NCBI RefSeq assembly: GCF_965363235.1
Contig: NC_134846.1
Location: 63,477,121 to 63,541,120, forward strand
Reading direction: 5' to 3'
DNA from: Mytilus galloprovincialis
Lineage: Eukaryota > Mollusca > Bivalvia > Mytilida > Mytilidae
DNA length: 64,000 bases
The translations under genes and the position numbers were made by a program. This document shows positions 23,603 to 35,300 of this stretch, one piece after another. Positions within the stretch are counted from its first letter, which is position 1. Each line of letters starts with the position of its first letter. Under the pieces are notes generated by a model. The model was not told the origin of the DNA. It did not search any database and saw only the letters and a program-made list of their open reading frames with translations.

Positions 23603-24499
23603 AACCATTGTATATATAGAAAGTGACCCCAAGCCTGTCTGCATGAGATCTGATCTAAATGTGTCACTTACCAAGAGAAAAATAAAATATTTTTTTTTAA
23701 ACTGCAGTACAAATGTAAGATATCAACATTGATCAATCAAATTTTTGTTTTCATGGAATTCTTTGAGTAACTGAAACATGAAAAAATGTGAAGCACACTA
23801 TATATTTTATCCTTTAAACAGTGTTTGTGTTTAAAGAGAAAAAGTCAAGAAAACATAACTGAATATACTAATGATATAATTCACCAAACACCCAAACAAC
23901 ATACATACTCATCAAACACCAATTTTTAAAATTAAATTTCCAATTCTCCCCACACTATGATTTGCAGCAGGTCAAGTTTACGAGCTTATTCCATCTACGC
24001 CAGGGACTTACAACCTTACGACTTTTCAAGGTGCGCCAGAGGGTTGCACCCTGTTCTGCAAATCATGTTCTGCTAAAATTAAATGCATGTATTTGATAAA
24101 GCCAAAATGAAATTTAAAAAAATAGAATTCCTAAGTTAGTATGTATGCCATTTGAGAAGGTATAATTTTATTATTTATCATAAAAAAAATATGATTGAAT
24201 GAACATTATAACAAAACTAACTGACAGTAAATTGAGTTCATATCTATCATCAAATCACATTGGCATACAATATATATATATATATACATGATATAGTAAT
24301 TTCATATTTATTACAAAACATGAAACACTCAAACTTCTTGAAATGATTCCAATGTGAAAGTTCATGCTTGCTTGCCTAGAAGTGGTGTGTTAAAAGGACT
24401 TTATAAATATTTTGCCACACACCTTTAGAAGTAGTTTTAAAAAAGTGATCACTTTGCAGTAAAGATATATATACATGTACATACATGCATAAACTTTCC

Positions 24500-24972
24500 A
24501 AAAAAGATGAAACAAGAATGTGTCCACAGTACATGGATGCCCCACTCGCACTATCATTTTCTATATTTAGTGGACCGTGAAATTGGAATAAATTCTCTAA
24601 TTTGGCATTAAAATTAGAATGATCTTATCATAGGGAACATGTATACTATGATTCAAGTTGATTGGACTGCAACTTCATCAAAAACTACCTTGACCAAAAA
24701 ACTTTAACCTGAAATTTGCACTATCATTTTCCATGTTCCGTGAACCGTAAAATTGGGGTCAAAACTCTAATTAGACATTACAATTAGAAAGATCATATCA
24801 TATGGCACATGTATACTAAGTTTCAAGTGGATTGGACTTCAACTTCATACAAAAACTACCTTCACCAAAATCTTTAACCTGAAGCAGGACAGACAGACTA
24901 ACAAACGAATGAACCGAGGGACGAACAGACTTACAGACCAGAAAACATAATGCCCCTCTACTATTTTAGGTG
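24500..24972 (+). repeat. Dimeric dispersed repeat with GGGGCAT ends
   Basis: Two diverged units with a 170-bp offset, each starting GCACTATCATTTTC (24548 and 24718) and containing a CCGTGAA box, ATTAGAA(T/A)GATC, ACATGTATACTA and AAAACTACCTT. The dimer is bracketed by GATGCCCCAC (24536) and its complement GTGGGGCAT (24970), with a tail of ACAGACAGACTAACAAACGA. Non-coding. A family I recognise as common in mussels. Confidence 0.65.
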
Positions 24973-24979
24973 GGGCATA

Positions 24980-25339
24980 CAAATCTAACTGTATTAATGG
25001 TGTCCTGTTAAAATGAATTCTAGTTCTGAGGTTTCCAAATTAGCTGTATAGAAAATTTAATGTGAATATTTCTCAGATAGATCTTTTTGTTTTGAAATAT
25101 GTTTGCTACGAATTAAAGTGCAGTTACTACAAATGTAGTTTATAAAAAAGATTAATCAAGTAAGATATTTAGCTCATAGAAAAGAATAACCAATATATCT
25201 TTTCAAGACAAAACACAATATAAATTGATACATTATAAACCTGATGGTGTACATTATGACAAGTTCAAACATTCTGTGCATGTTAATCTGATAACAGCAT
25301 TCCTGTAACAAAAACTTCTTTCGTCATGACTATTGAAAT
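24980..25339. other. Downstream flank of the transposase-exonuclease gene
   Basis: AT-rich sequence just 3' of the stop codon of the minus-strand gene, presumably its 3' untranslated region. I see no canonical AATAAA on the minus strand in the first 300 bases that I would commit to. Confidence 0.35.
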
Positions 25340-26389
25340 TTACTGTTCAGTTGCAAAAGCAGAAACAAATATAGAGGCAGTTTTGGTAGGAATGTTGAAC
25401 TCTTGAAACAATAATTTAATTCCGTTTGCATCTCTACTGTTAGCTATCTGTAAGTGGGATAAAGATATTCCATTCTTTGCAAGTCTCATACAAGTATCTC
25501 TGCTCACAGTTTTGTTTTGCACTAAACTGTCATAAGTAGATTTGCAACTGCAATAGTAAATGCTATGTAGATCGATATGTTTACAGTTATTCTTCATTTT
25601 TTGGTGAAATAAATGTTGAAGGGACTGTACGTCTTCTGTGGCATTGTGTGCACTGTATTCAATACCAACATACTTTAAAATAAGAGTTGATTGTTTGTAA
25701 TTGTCTACTTCATTTCGGGGGAAAATCCTTTTTGCTAATTTAAGTGTGTCAAGAAATCCTGAAGTAACATTACAAAATGAAGAAAATAAATTGAATTCCT
25801 TCAATTTGTTTGACAAAATTGCCATGTCAAAATTACATATGTTATGTCCAACAAGGATTGGATTTGGAATTGTTTTTAAAAATTCAATAAAATCTAATAA
25901 TGATTCATATTGGGATTTAGTATCCACTTCTTTTCCGTGCACATACATTTTATTTTTGGCCAGACAGCAGGTTATTCCGGTTACTTTTGAGGCTTCAAAT
26001 GAAATATCGCATCTAGGTAAAACGTAAGATTGATATAATTTCTTATCATGTACAGCTGCTATCTGAGTAATATCACTTACTCTACTTAAACCTGTGGTTT
26101 CAAGATCAAAAAATGTGAAGGATTCTGTGCCGTCCAATTTCAATGGCGATGGTATAGTAATGGCCTCAGTTTCTGATAAACCTATTGTTGCAACTTCAGA
26201 TTGATATGAAACCGGTTCATGAATATTTAGTCGCCTTTCTTTCTTATTCCTTTTTTTCTTTAGTTCAGTCCTTTTTTTCTTGAACTCACGACTTTGCCTC
26301 TTAATCTTTCTCTTGAGTTTTTCTGAATCAAGTTTCTTTGCAATACTTTTTGTATATTCTCCAGGTGAAAGAAGTGCAGCTTCATTCAT
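25340..26389 (-). CDS. Exon 8: basic linker and DEDDh exonuclease domain
   Basis: Terminal exon of 349 codons plus stop. The acceptor AATATTTCAG precedes an in-frame ATG, so the frame also stays open 33 codons upstream into the intron. Those codons are not expected in the mRNA. A lysine/arginine-rich segment (KRKIKRQSREFKKKR) may be a nuclear signal. All three Exo motifs of the DEDDh family are intact. The C-terminal 100 residues include YYCSCKS and a helical tail. Confidence 0.88.
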   Translation of the reverse strand: MNEAALLSPGEYTKSIAKKLDSEKLKRKIKRQSREFKKKRTELKKKRNKKERRLNIHEPVSYQSEVATIGLSETEAITIPSPLKLDGTESFTFFDLETTGLSRVSDITQIAAVHDKKLYQSYVLPRCDISFEASKVTGITCCLAKNKMYVHGKEVDTKSQYESLLDFIEFLKTIPNPILVGHNICNFDMAILSNKLKEFNLFSSFCNVTSGFLDTLKLAKRIFPRNEVDNYKQSTLILKYVGIEYSAHNATEDVQSLQHLFHQKMKNNCKHIDLHSIYYCSCKSTYDSLVQNKTVSRDTCMRLAKNGISLSHLQIANSRDANGIKLLFQEFNIPTKTASIFVSAFATEQ

Positions 26390-29300
26390 CTGAAATATTA
26401 TGATGTAAGAATTACAGATTAAATCTTTTATAACTGACACATTTGTACGTGAGGCAAATGTAATGATTATTAAAACTGATGCAAACAAAGCAAAAAATAT
26501 TATGTAGTAAATATTTTAAAGGTTAACCTCAAAAGTTGCAGTTACTGAGTTAGTAAGAATCATATGCTTATACAAAAGCAAAAAGTTTGCTGAATGGTAT
26601 CCCTGGGGGCTACTGACTAACCTTTAAATATAACTATGCCAAATGAAACCCTGTTCTAACTAGTAAACATTGAAAAACATACCCTGTTCTAGACCCCCTC
26701 ACAAAATGTATACCCTGTTCTAGACCGGCTCAAAAAATGTATACCCTGTTCTAGACCCGCTTAAAAAATGTATACCCTGTTCTAGACCCGCTCAAAAAAT
26801 GTATACCCTGTTCTAGACACGTTTTTTTACTACAATCATACAATTCAACAAGGATTAAGAATAAAGCAAAAAAAAAATAATTCTAATCAACTCCTTTTGC
26901 TCCATAAAAAGTTAAATAAGTGGTCATGTTCTAGCCAAATACTTTGTTTAAAAAAGATCCTGTTTTCACCAGCAGGGCATGAAAAAAATACCCTGTTCTA
27001 ACCAGCTGGACATGAAAAAGAAGACCCTGTTCTAACCAGCCGGGCATGAAAAAGGGACCCTATTTTGGGGCACACTCATACCCCTAAAAATAAAGGAAGT
27101 GTTACCACTTCAATTGTAGTAATGCTGATGTAAAACTTTATGAAAATAATTTAATTTTGAATGTAACGTGTCTTCTGATCAGTTGACGTTATTTTTTTAT
27201 GAGCCCATAGACATAATTTAGTCATGTGACCATGACATCATCAATGTTTTTTCATGGTTTTCTACGGTTTAAAATGGAATTTAGAATTAAATTATAAAAA
27301 ATGACTGTAATAAACCTGCTATGCGCGTTATTCAGTGTGCATCAAATTTTTTATGTTATATTTCTTCATAGACAGAAAAAATATTACAGTCATTCCTTAA
27401 ATAAATTGTAAATGATTATGTATATAAAAAAAAATTGTAAAAACAAAATGTGGTATGATTGTCAATAAGACAATATATTGCTAAATTTTAAACAAAGTGG
27501 ATTCAAGTCATTATAGGCATTTTTACAGTTGTCAACAATGAGGATACCAAAACTGTATAGTCGGCTACAAAAGGTAGCAATGGCTTTTCTTAGATTTATC
27601 AAGAATTATGAAAACCTACAAAAATTCACATTTACCTGTTCTAAGTAATTGTAACCTTCATTCTTTTGAAGCACAGCTGATGACACTCTACTTGCCAGGG
27701 ATTGTGAACCACCATAGTGTCTGAAATATAAAAACATGTGTCACTCACATGATATTTTTCATTTACAATTGATGCATCCAATAATACAGCCGTTATACTT
27801 TTGCTATAGTTTTAGAAATTAAAAGTAAAAAATAGCATTTTTTCCCAATGTTTTATTTTTAGCCATGTCTGCCATTTTGGTTTGCAGGCAGGGTCAATGG
27901 ATATATTTTAAAAATCTAAATACTCTAATGATTATTTGTGGCCAAGTTTTCGTTAAATTTGTCTCAGTTGTTTCAGGAGAAGACATTTGTAAAAGTTTTA
28001 ATTTTTTTTACAAGAAATAGTTAACTTTGACCATGTGCATTTTTGTAACGGCGACTTATTTTTAAATCTCACTTTGCTAACATATATTGCTGTTTACAAA
28101 TTATCACTATCTATTATAATATTCAAAATAATAACAGAAAAAAAAATCCTTAAAATTTCTTATTCAGGAGCAACCCTAATAATAGTTCTGGCCATAATAA
28201 AAACATGTGTTATTTCTATTTTTAACTTAACAATATTATAGAAACTTTACTCACTTGGATTTTGGAGCTTTCGTTGCTACAGAATGGTTGAAGCTCTCAT
28301 TAGCCTGTGTGGATCCTAAATTTCTGAGTGAAGATGCTTTGCTCTTATATTTCTCTATAAGATTCTCTAAATCTCTCCTCAAATCTTCACTAATCAGAGG
28401 CTTTCCATTAGGAAGACTTTTATATCTAAATAAACAAAATTTCTTTAAATCTTAAGGTAATTTAATCAAGCTAAACTATAACACAAGTATTACTAATGTG
28501 TTCAATATGGTTGGTATTGACATGAATGTATGTAAAATTTGTATTGCATAAGGATATATGCCCTATCTGCTTATAGTTTGTAATAACAGATTAAGATGAC
28601 ATATGTCATTTAGCTGAATATGATTATTATTTTTTTACATTATGACTAGGTAAAAATGTGTATAGGCCCTGTGTCAAAGACCATACTTTTACATATTATG
28701 TTTTTTTCTCCAATTTGTTATTGGATGGAGAGTTGTCTCATTGACACTCATACCACATCTTCTTATATCTTATATACAATAAATGTTTACATAGTTAATA
28801 ATGTTAGCATTTGTTTGTACAGTTGAACTATAATTATTTTTTTTAAAGTTATTTTTATATGAACTAGTTTTTATACGACCGCAAATTTTGAAAAAATTTT
28901 CGTCGTATATTGCTATCACGTTGGCGTCGGCGTCGTCGTCGTCGTCCGGCGTCCGAATACTTTTAGTTTTCGCACTCTTACTTTAGTAAAAGTGAATGGA
29001 AATCTATGAAATTTTAACACAAGGTTTATGACCACAAAAGGAAGGTTGGTATTGATTTTGGGAGTTTTGGTCCCAACATTTTAGGAATTAGGGGCCAAAA
29101 AGGGCCCAAATAAGCATTTTCTTGGTTTTCGCACTATAACTTTAGTTTAAGTTAATAGAAATCTATGAAATTTTGACACAAGGTTTATGACCACAAAAGA
29201 ACGGTTGGGATTGATTTTGGGAGTTTAGGTCCCAACAGTTTAGGAATTAGGGGCCAAAAAGGGACCCAAATAAGCATTTTTCTTGGTTTTCGCACCATAA

Positions 29301-32300
29301 CGTTAGTATAAGTAAATAGAAATCTATGAAATTTAAACACAAGGTTTATGACCATAAAAGAAAGGTTGGGTTTGATTTTGGGAGTTTTGGTCCCAACATA
29401 ATAAGGGGCCCAAAGGGTCCAAAATTAAACTTTTGTTTGATTTCATCAAAATTGAATAATTGGGGTTCTTTGATATGCTGAATCTAACTGTCATGACTGT
29501 GTATGTAGATTCTTAACTTTTGGTCCCGTTTTCAAATTGGTCTACATTAAGGTCCAAAGGGTCCAAAATTAAACTTAGTTTGATTTTGACAAAAAATGAA
29601 TCAGTTAGGTTCTTTGATATGCTGAATCTAAAAATGTACTTAGATTCTTGATTATTGGCCCAGTTTTCAAGTTGGTCCAAATCGGGGTCCAAAATTAAAC
29701 TTTGTTTGATTTCATCAAAAATTGAATAAATGCGGTTCTTTGATATACCAAATCTAACTGTGTATGTAGATTCTTCATTTTTGGTCCTGTTTTCAAATTG
29801 GTCTACACTAAAGTCCAAAGGGTCCAAAATTAAACTTAGTCTGATTTTAACAAAAATTGAAATCTTGAAGTTCTTTGATATGCTGAATCCAAAAATGTAC
29901 TTAGATTTTTTATTATGGGCCCAGTTTTCAAGTTGGTCCAAATCAGGATCTAAAATTATTATATTAAGTATTGTGCAATAGCAAGTCTTTTCAATTGCAC
30001 AGTATTGCGCTATGGCAAGAAATATCCAATTGCACAATATTGTGAAATAGCAAATTTTTTTTTAATTAGAGTTATCTTTCTTTGTCCAGAATAGTAAGCA
30101 AGAAATATCTAATTGCAAAATATTGTGCAATAGCAAGATTTTTTTTTAATTGGAGTTATCTTTCTTTGTCCAGAATCAACTTAAATCTTTGTTATATACA
30201 ATATACAATGTATATTCACTTTTTACTACCAACTGATAAATTAAAATAATCTTTACCATTCAGTGCTAACAAGCAGTTTTTTTACATCTTAATATTTTAT
30301 GATGTATTTAAATGAGTAGTTATTGTTGCAAACTCCATTAGAAATTTTAATTGAGATTAGTTTTGGAATAAGGGAAAGGGGGATGTGATTAAAAAAATTG
30401 GGTTCAATTTTTCTCATTTGAAATTTCATAAATAAAAAAGAAAATTTCTTCAAACATTTTTTTGAGAGGATTAATATTCAACAGCATAGTGAATTGCTCT
30501 AAGAGAAACAAAAATTTTAAGTTCATTAGAACACATTCATTCTGTGTCAGAAACCTATGCTGTGTCAACTATTTAATCACAATCCAAATTTAGAGCTGAA
30601 TCCAGCTTGAATGTTGTGTCCATACTTGCCCTAACCGTTCAGGGTTCAACCTCTGCGGTCGTATAAAGCTACGCCCTGCAGAGCATCTGGTTGTTTTTTT
30701 AAATTTTCATAACAATTAAAAATTTGCAAAAAGTAAATGACCTAACTGCGAGCAGAAAACCTCAAGTACAAGGGGAGTGTTCCGGGGGTTGGACCCCCTT
30801 TTTTTGGCAGATCAAAGCATTTGAATGGGGGCATATACTTGGAAGCCCCCTTTACTCTGGGTTGGGAACCCCTCATTTTTAAAATGGCTGGATCCACGCC
30901 TGAAAATATTAATGTTTTCAGGTAAAAAAGTGATGTGGTTAGATGTGAATGAGACAGCAATGTTACAATATAAAAAGAACCATAAAAAATCATCATGAGT
31001 CATGCATACTTGAAAGATATAGGATCATCTTTAAACGTACACCAGTCTACTGCACCACACAGTTCATGATCTCCAAAGACATGGGGAACAATTCTGGAAA
31101 GACCCTCATCAATTTGAAGTTCACTACTGCTGTTCTGTGTTATAGCATACATGAAACATCTGTTCAAATAGGGAATTACCTCTCCTGGCTTCAGCTCCTT
31201 GTGCCTACAAAATCATACAATTTATCATTACATCAGTTGTAACTTAAAATCAGGGTGTTTAATGAATAATTAAATTAAAGTTAGTTTGACTAAAACTGCA
31301 CTGGGATGAAAAATCTCTTTTTTATCTAATATTGATTGATTGAACCTAAATAGAACCCCTTTTTTCTGAGAGGAAGAATTTGGTTGATTATATAGGAAAT
31401 CACTGTTGCATGACCAGAGTGTCCCCTCTAAGGCAGTCAGTGGTCCCCTACCTATGAAAATTTCTGGATCCACCACTGGCCCACTGAAATGCCAATCCAG
31501 TGAACATTAACATTTATACATGAAGTGCTCAACAATGAATGTTATAATATGATTTGCTCAACATAGGTGAGGGTGTTGATGAGGGCTTATAGAATAGAAA
31601 ATTATGGGCCAACAAATAAAGAATAGAGAGGTCAGGAATGGACAAAATAATAAAGATTAGGAAATAATGAGGTGCTGAAAAATAAAGATCAGATAATAGA
31701 GAAAATTGCATAAAAAAAAGAATACAGAATTGAAGGATCCCCTTTTAGATCCTCATAGCTATTAAGATAAGAGCACAAAAAAACCAATATGACTGAAAAC
31801 ATAAGTTTCATTACCTTTTAGACAATTCAATCAGTGATTTTGTTATTCCCTTTGTAGTGTGATTTTGGTCGTCCTTTTTCTTCAAGTTTTCAAAGTCCAG
31901 TTTCAGTTTTAACATGGTAGTAGAATCATTGTCAGCATGAATTACATCAATCGGGCATTCATTATCATTCATCTTATGTGCCATGGAAACAGCCATATCT
32001 GGTTCCATAGACTTGCTAGACCCATACCAATTTCTACAGCAGTCATGACTTGGAACTGTGTCTTTCTTTCCCTCATGATGCTCACAAAATTTACAACTTT
32101 TACTTCTGATATCATAACAGGTCACTTTCCCTGTTTGCTTTCCTATCATTGAAGCATGTCCTGTAATTCAATTTGAAATTACATAGCTTGGTAGAAATTT
32201 TATTTGTTAGAAATAGACTAAATATTTATTTAAAATATGAATAGAAAATCATGTAGGATTGGATCAGTCAGCCAGAAAGAATAAAACTCAATAAATCTAA

Positions 32301-35300
32301 AATAGAGACTTTATACATGTATATATACTTAGTACTTCTATGAAGTATAATAATTCTCTATAACAGTAGAAATATTTGTCAACATGAATCAATAGTCTAA
32401 ATTTGTATATAACATCTGATTCTGTATTAAATATTTTGAACTTGAATCTAAATGCATCTGACCAGCTGGTAGTACTACTAGTATACTGATATATAAGTGA
32501 GAATCTCATACATGAAACATATATATATATATTGTATGTCATATAATGTGAAATATTGAATGAACATGTAGTTTGTTGTATACCCATCAGGGGCGGATAC
32601 AGCCATTTAAAAAAAAGGGGGGGAATTGGTTCCAACCCCTGGATACCCCAATGTCCATTAATAATTGAAATTTATATATATACTATAGTATTTGTATTGG
32701 ATTGTGATAACAGGTTTTGATCTTGTTAGACAATTTCACCAATGAAATTGTACCAAAAAATATAAATAATGCAAAGTTAAATAAAGTGCAGAACTTTTTC
32801 TTATTTAGCCATCATTGCCATGGCGTAGTCAGTTTATCTTTGATCTATGGGTTTTAATGTCCCCCTCCGGTATCTTTCATCCCTCTTTTACAAAGTCAAG
32901 TTTACCTGTTAAGCTATTGTAATTAAATCCGGATCCCCGTTTCTGCCAACCTGCATCAAAACTGACCTCAAGCTCCAACTCCTAAAATTCATGATTTTTT
33001 TTTAAATTAGTCATTGCAATAAGGTAGTTAACAATTTTTTTAAATTTCTTAAATTTATATTGTTCATTTTAGCTTCATATAAAAGAATTATAAAAAAAAA
33101 AAAAAAACAGTCAAAAATTAACAAATTTTATTAATCCTTTTGAAATAAATTTATTGATCTGTTTCAGCCCAATATTTAACATATATATATATATATATAT
33201 ATTTATTATATATATATACATATATATTTATTATATATAGAAGTCTAAAAAAAAAAGACCAACCAGTAAATATTCTGAATTGTACCAGATCGTCTAGAAT
33301 AGACGATACTCATGCAGATAAGGAAAAAAATTATAAGTTTATATGTTTTGTGTACAAGATATTTGCAGTATAGGCTTTGCTCATTGTTTAAGGCCGTAGG
33401 GTGACCTATGGTTGATAATTCCTGTGTAGTTTGGTATTCTGTGGAGAGATGTCTCATTGGCTACAACTTTTTCTTATTTTGATATTATGTATAAGTCAGC
33501 TTTGAAAGAGGTCTAGCAGTAGATTAAAATGTAAAGTCAAATTTATTATAATATGATATACATGTAGTATTACCTTATCTGCAGAAATTTCCTTTTCCAG
33601 TTGTTGGGCATTCTTACATGATTCTTCAGCAGCAGACACAAATATTTTTCCAATTTTCTTCTCATGTTTTTGGAAGCAAGATTTACTCATCACTGGCAAG
33701 TTACATTCTGTCAGAAAGTTTCTTATTTGTGCATATCCTAGGCCAGCATGTATCATTCCTACATGAAAGAAAACATTTTATGAAACAAAAATTACATTTA
33801 AATTGGTTTTAGCTTATTGACATGAGTAATTTCATAACATAAATAGAAGGAAATTGATTCATTTTGAATTAATAGTACAAAACGTACCTGATTACATATA
33901 ACTCTTTGTTTTGTACAAAATGTAAAATTGAGAAATGAAGTTGGGAATGTATTAAAGCCCCACCATAGAGCAGACAAGAGCCGAAGGCCACCAATGATTC
34001 TTCAATGTAGTGAGAAACTTCTGTACCCGGAGGCGTCCTTCAGCTGGCCCCTAAGCAAATATGTACATGTATACTAGTTCAGTAATAATGGACTTCATAA
34101 ATAAGTTTGAATTCATATATTTTACAATTATTGTAATTTCTTGACATTTTAGATTATAGATGACTATGTGTTATGGGTTTTGTTCATTGTTGAAGGCTGT
34201 TCAGTGACCCACAGCGGCTAACTTTTACATCCTTTGGTCTTTGATTGAAAGTTATCTTTTAGGCAATCATACCACATCTTCTAATTTTTATAATTATTCT
34301 CATAAGACTAGCAATAAGTACAATAGCATTTAGTGGCAGATCCAGAACTTTATGCAAGAGGGGGGGGGGCTGACTTACATAAGGGGACCACTCCAGTCAC
34401 ACTTCAGTGCTTCTCTATATTATCAACCAAATTTTTTCCCATGTAAGGCCTCCCCCCCCCCCCCTTCTGAATTCTCATTTGGCATTTCATTGATAATACC
34501 AATTAATTTGATACAAATTAAATGAGAACATCTATATCAAAGGCAAGAATAAATACAAATATTTGTATAATATAAATGTGTTTCCAAATTTTACATGATT
34601 AAGTTTTTGGTGTCAAAACTATCAGAAAATGACATAGTTTTATTTCAGAAGCTGCTCATTGTTGAAGGCTGTACGGTTAATACCTATAGTTTTTTTAATG
34701 TTTGTCGTCATTTTGGTCTTTTGTGGATAGTTGTCTCATGGGCAATAATACCACATCTTCTATTTTATATGTATACAATGTTTATGAATTTGATATGATA
34801 TATATATATATATGTTTGTATGTTTTGTATTGCTTGGTGTCAATCCGGTAATTTTGAATTTCAAACAAACAAAAATTACTTACTAATTACTTAGGGATGA
34901 AAAAAAAATATGGAAATTAAGTTTTTTATCCAACATTTAACTTTTGATGTGGTCCCTTACATGTACTAACTGTTTGCAACATTAAACCTTGATTTGATAT
35001 TTTGTCATACATAATATATATTTATTTATGTGATGTAATATCATGTTAATGCGGTGGAAGACATCATTATACTTGTATTGATTTTCCTGATTTAATAAAA
35101 ACTTAGAAACTTGAACAAAATAAAAGGACAAGTTTTAAAGAGTATTAAAAGAAAACTGGCAGTAACATATTTCAAAAAATGTTGAAACTGGCCTGAGACT
35201 ACTATAAATAGTAGTATTAGAACTGGCACATAAATTTTGGTAAGCTTTGAAACTTTTGAAACTTTGAAAATGAAATTCCTTGTAGCACCTAACTTTTGAA

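Larger units (their letters stand above)
22430..24120 (+). other. Exon-like blocks of uncertain status, with a repeat between
   Basis: Three plus-strand blocks look coding. (a) After an acceptor-like CTTCAAG near 22467, a basic frame GRRKKRGRVPRKKRLEWKFD. (b) After CTAG near 22873, an acidic frame DLNSFESEDFSSDFDPTF. (c) After TTTGCAG near 23967, a frame GQVYELIPSTPGTYNLTTFQ followed by a CTLFCKSC cysteine motif and a TGA at 24108-24110. A dispersed repeat end lies at 23460-23600. I could not join the blocks in one frame with good splice sites, so this may be a decayed gene or unrelated chance blocks. Confidence 0.25.

Noticed and set aside
26390-26488. Upstream 33 codons of the long exonuclease ORF as coding
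   Set aside because: A good acceptor (AATATTTCAG) and exact phase match with exon 7 place the exon start at 26389, so the extra codons are intronic.
29513-30037. 174-codon minus-strand ORF with internal repeats
   Set aside because: It is a reading of the tandem units of the TIR element at 28871-30666, and the frame has no start context or family resemblance.
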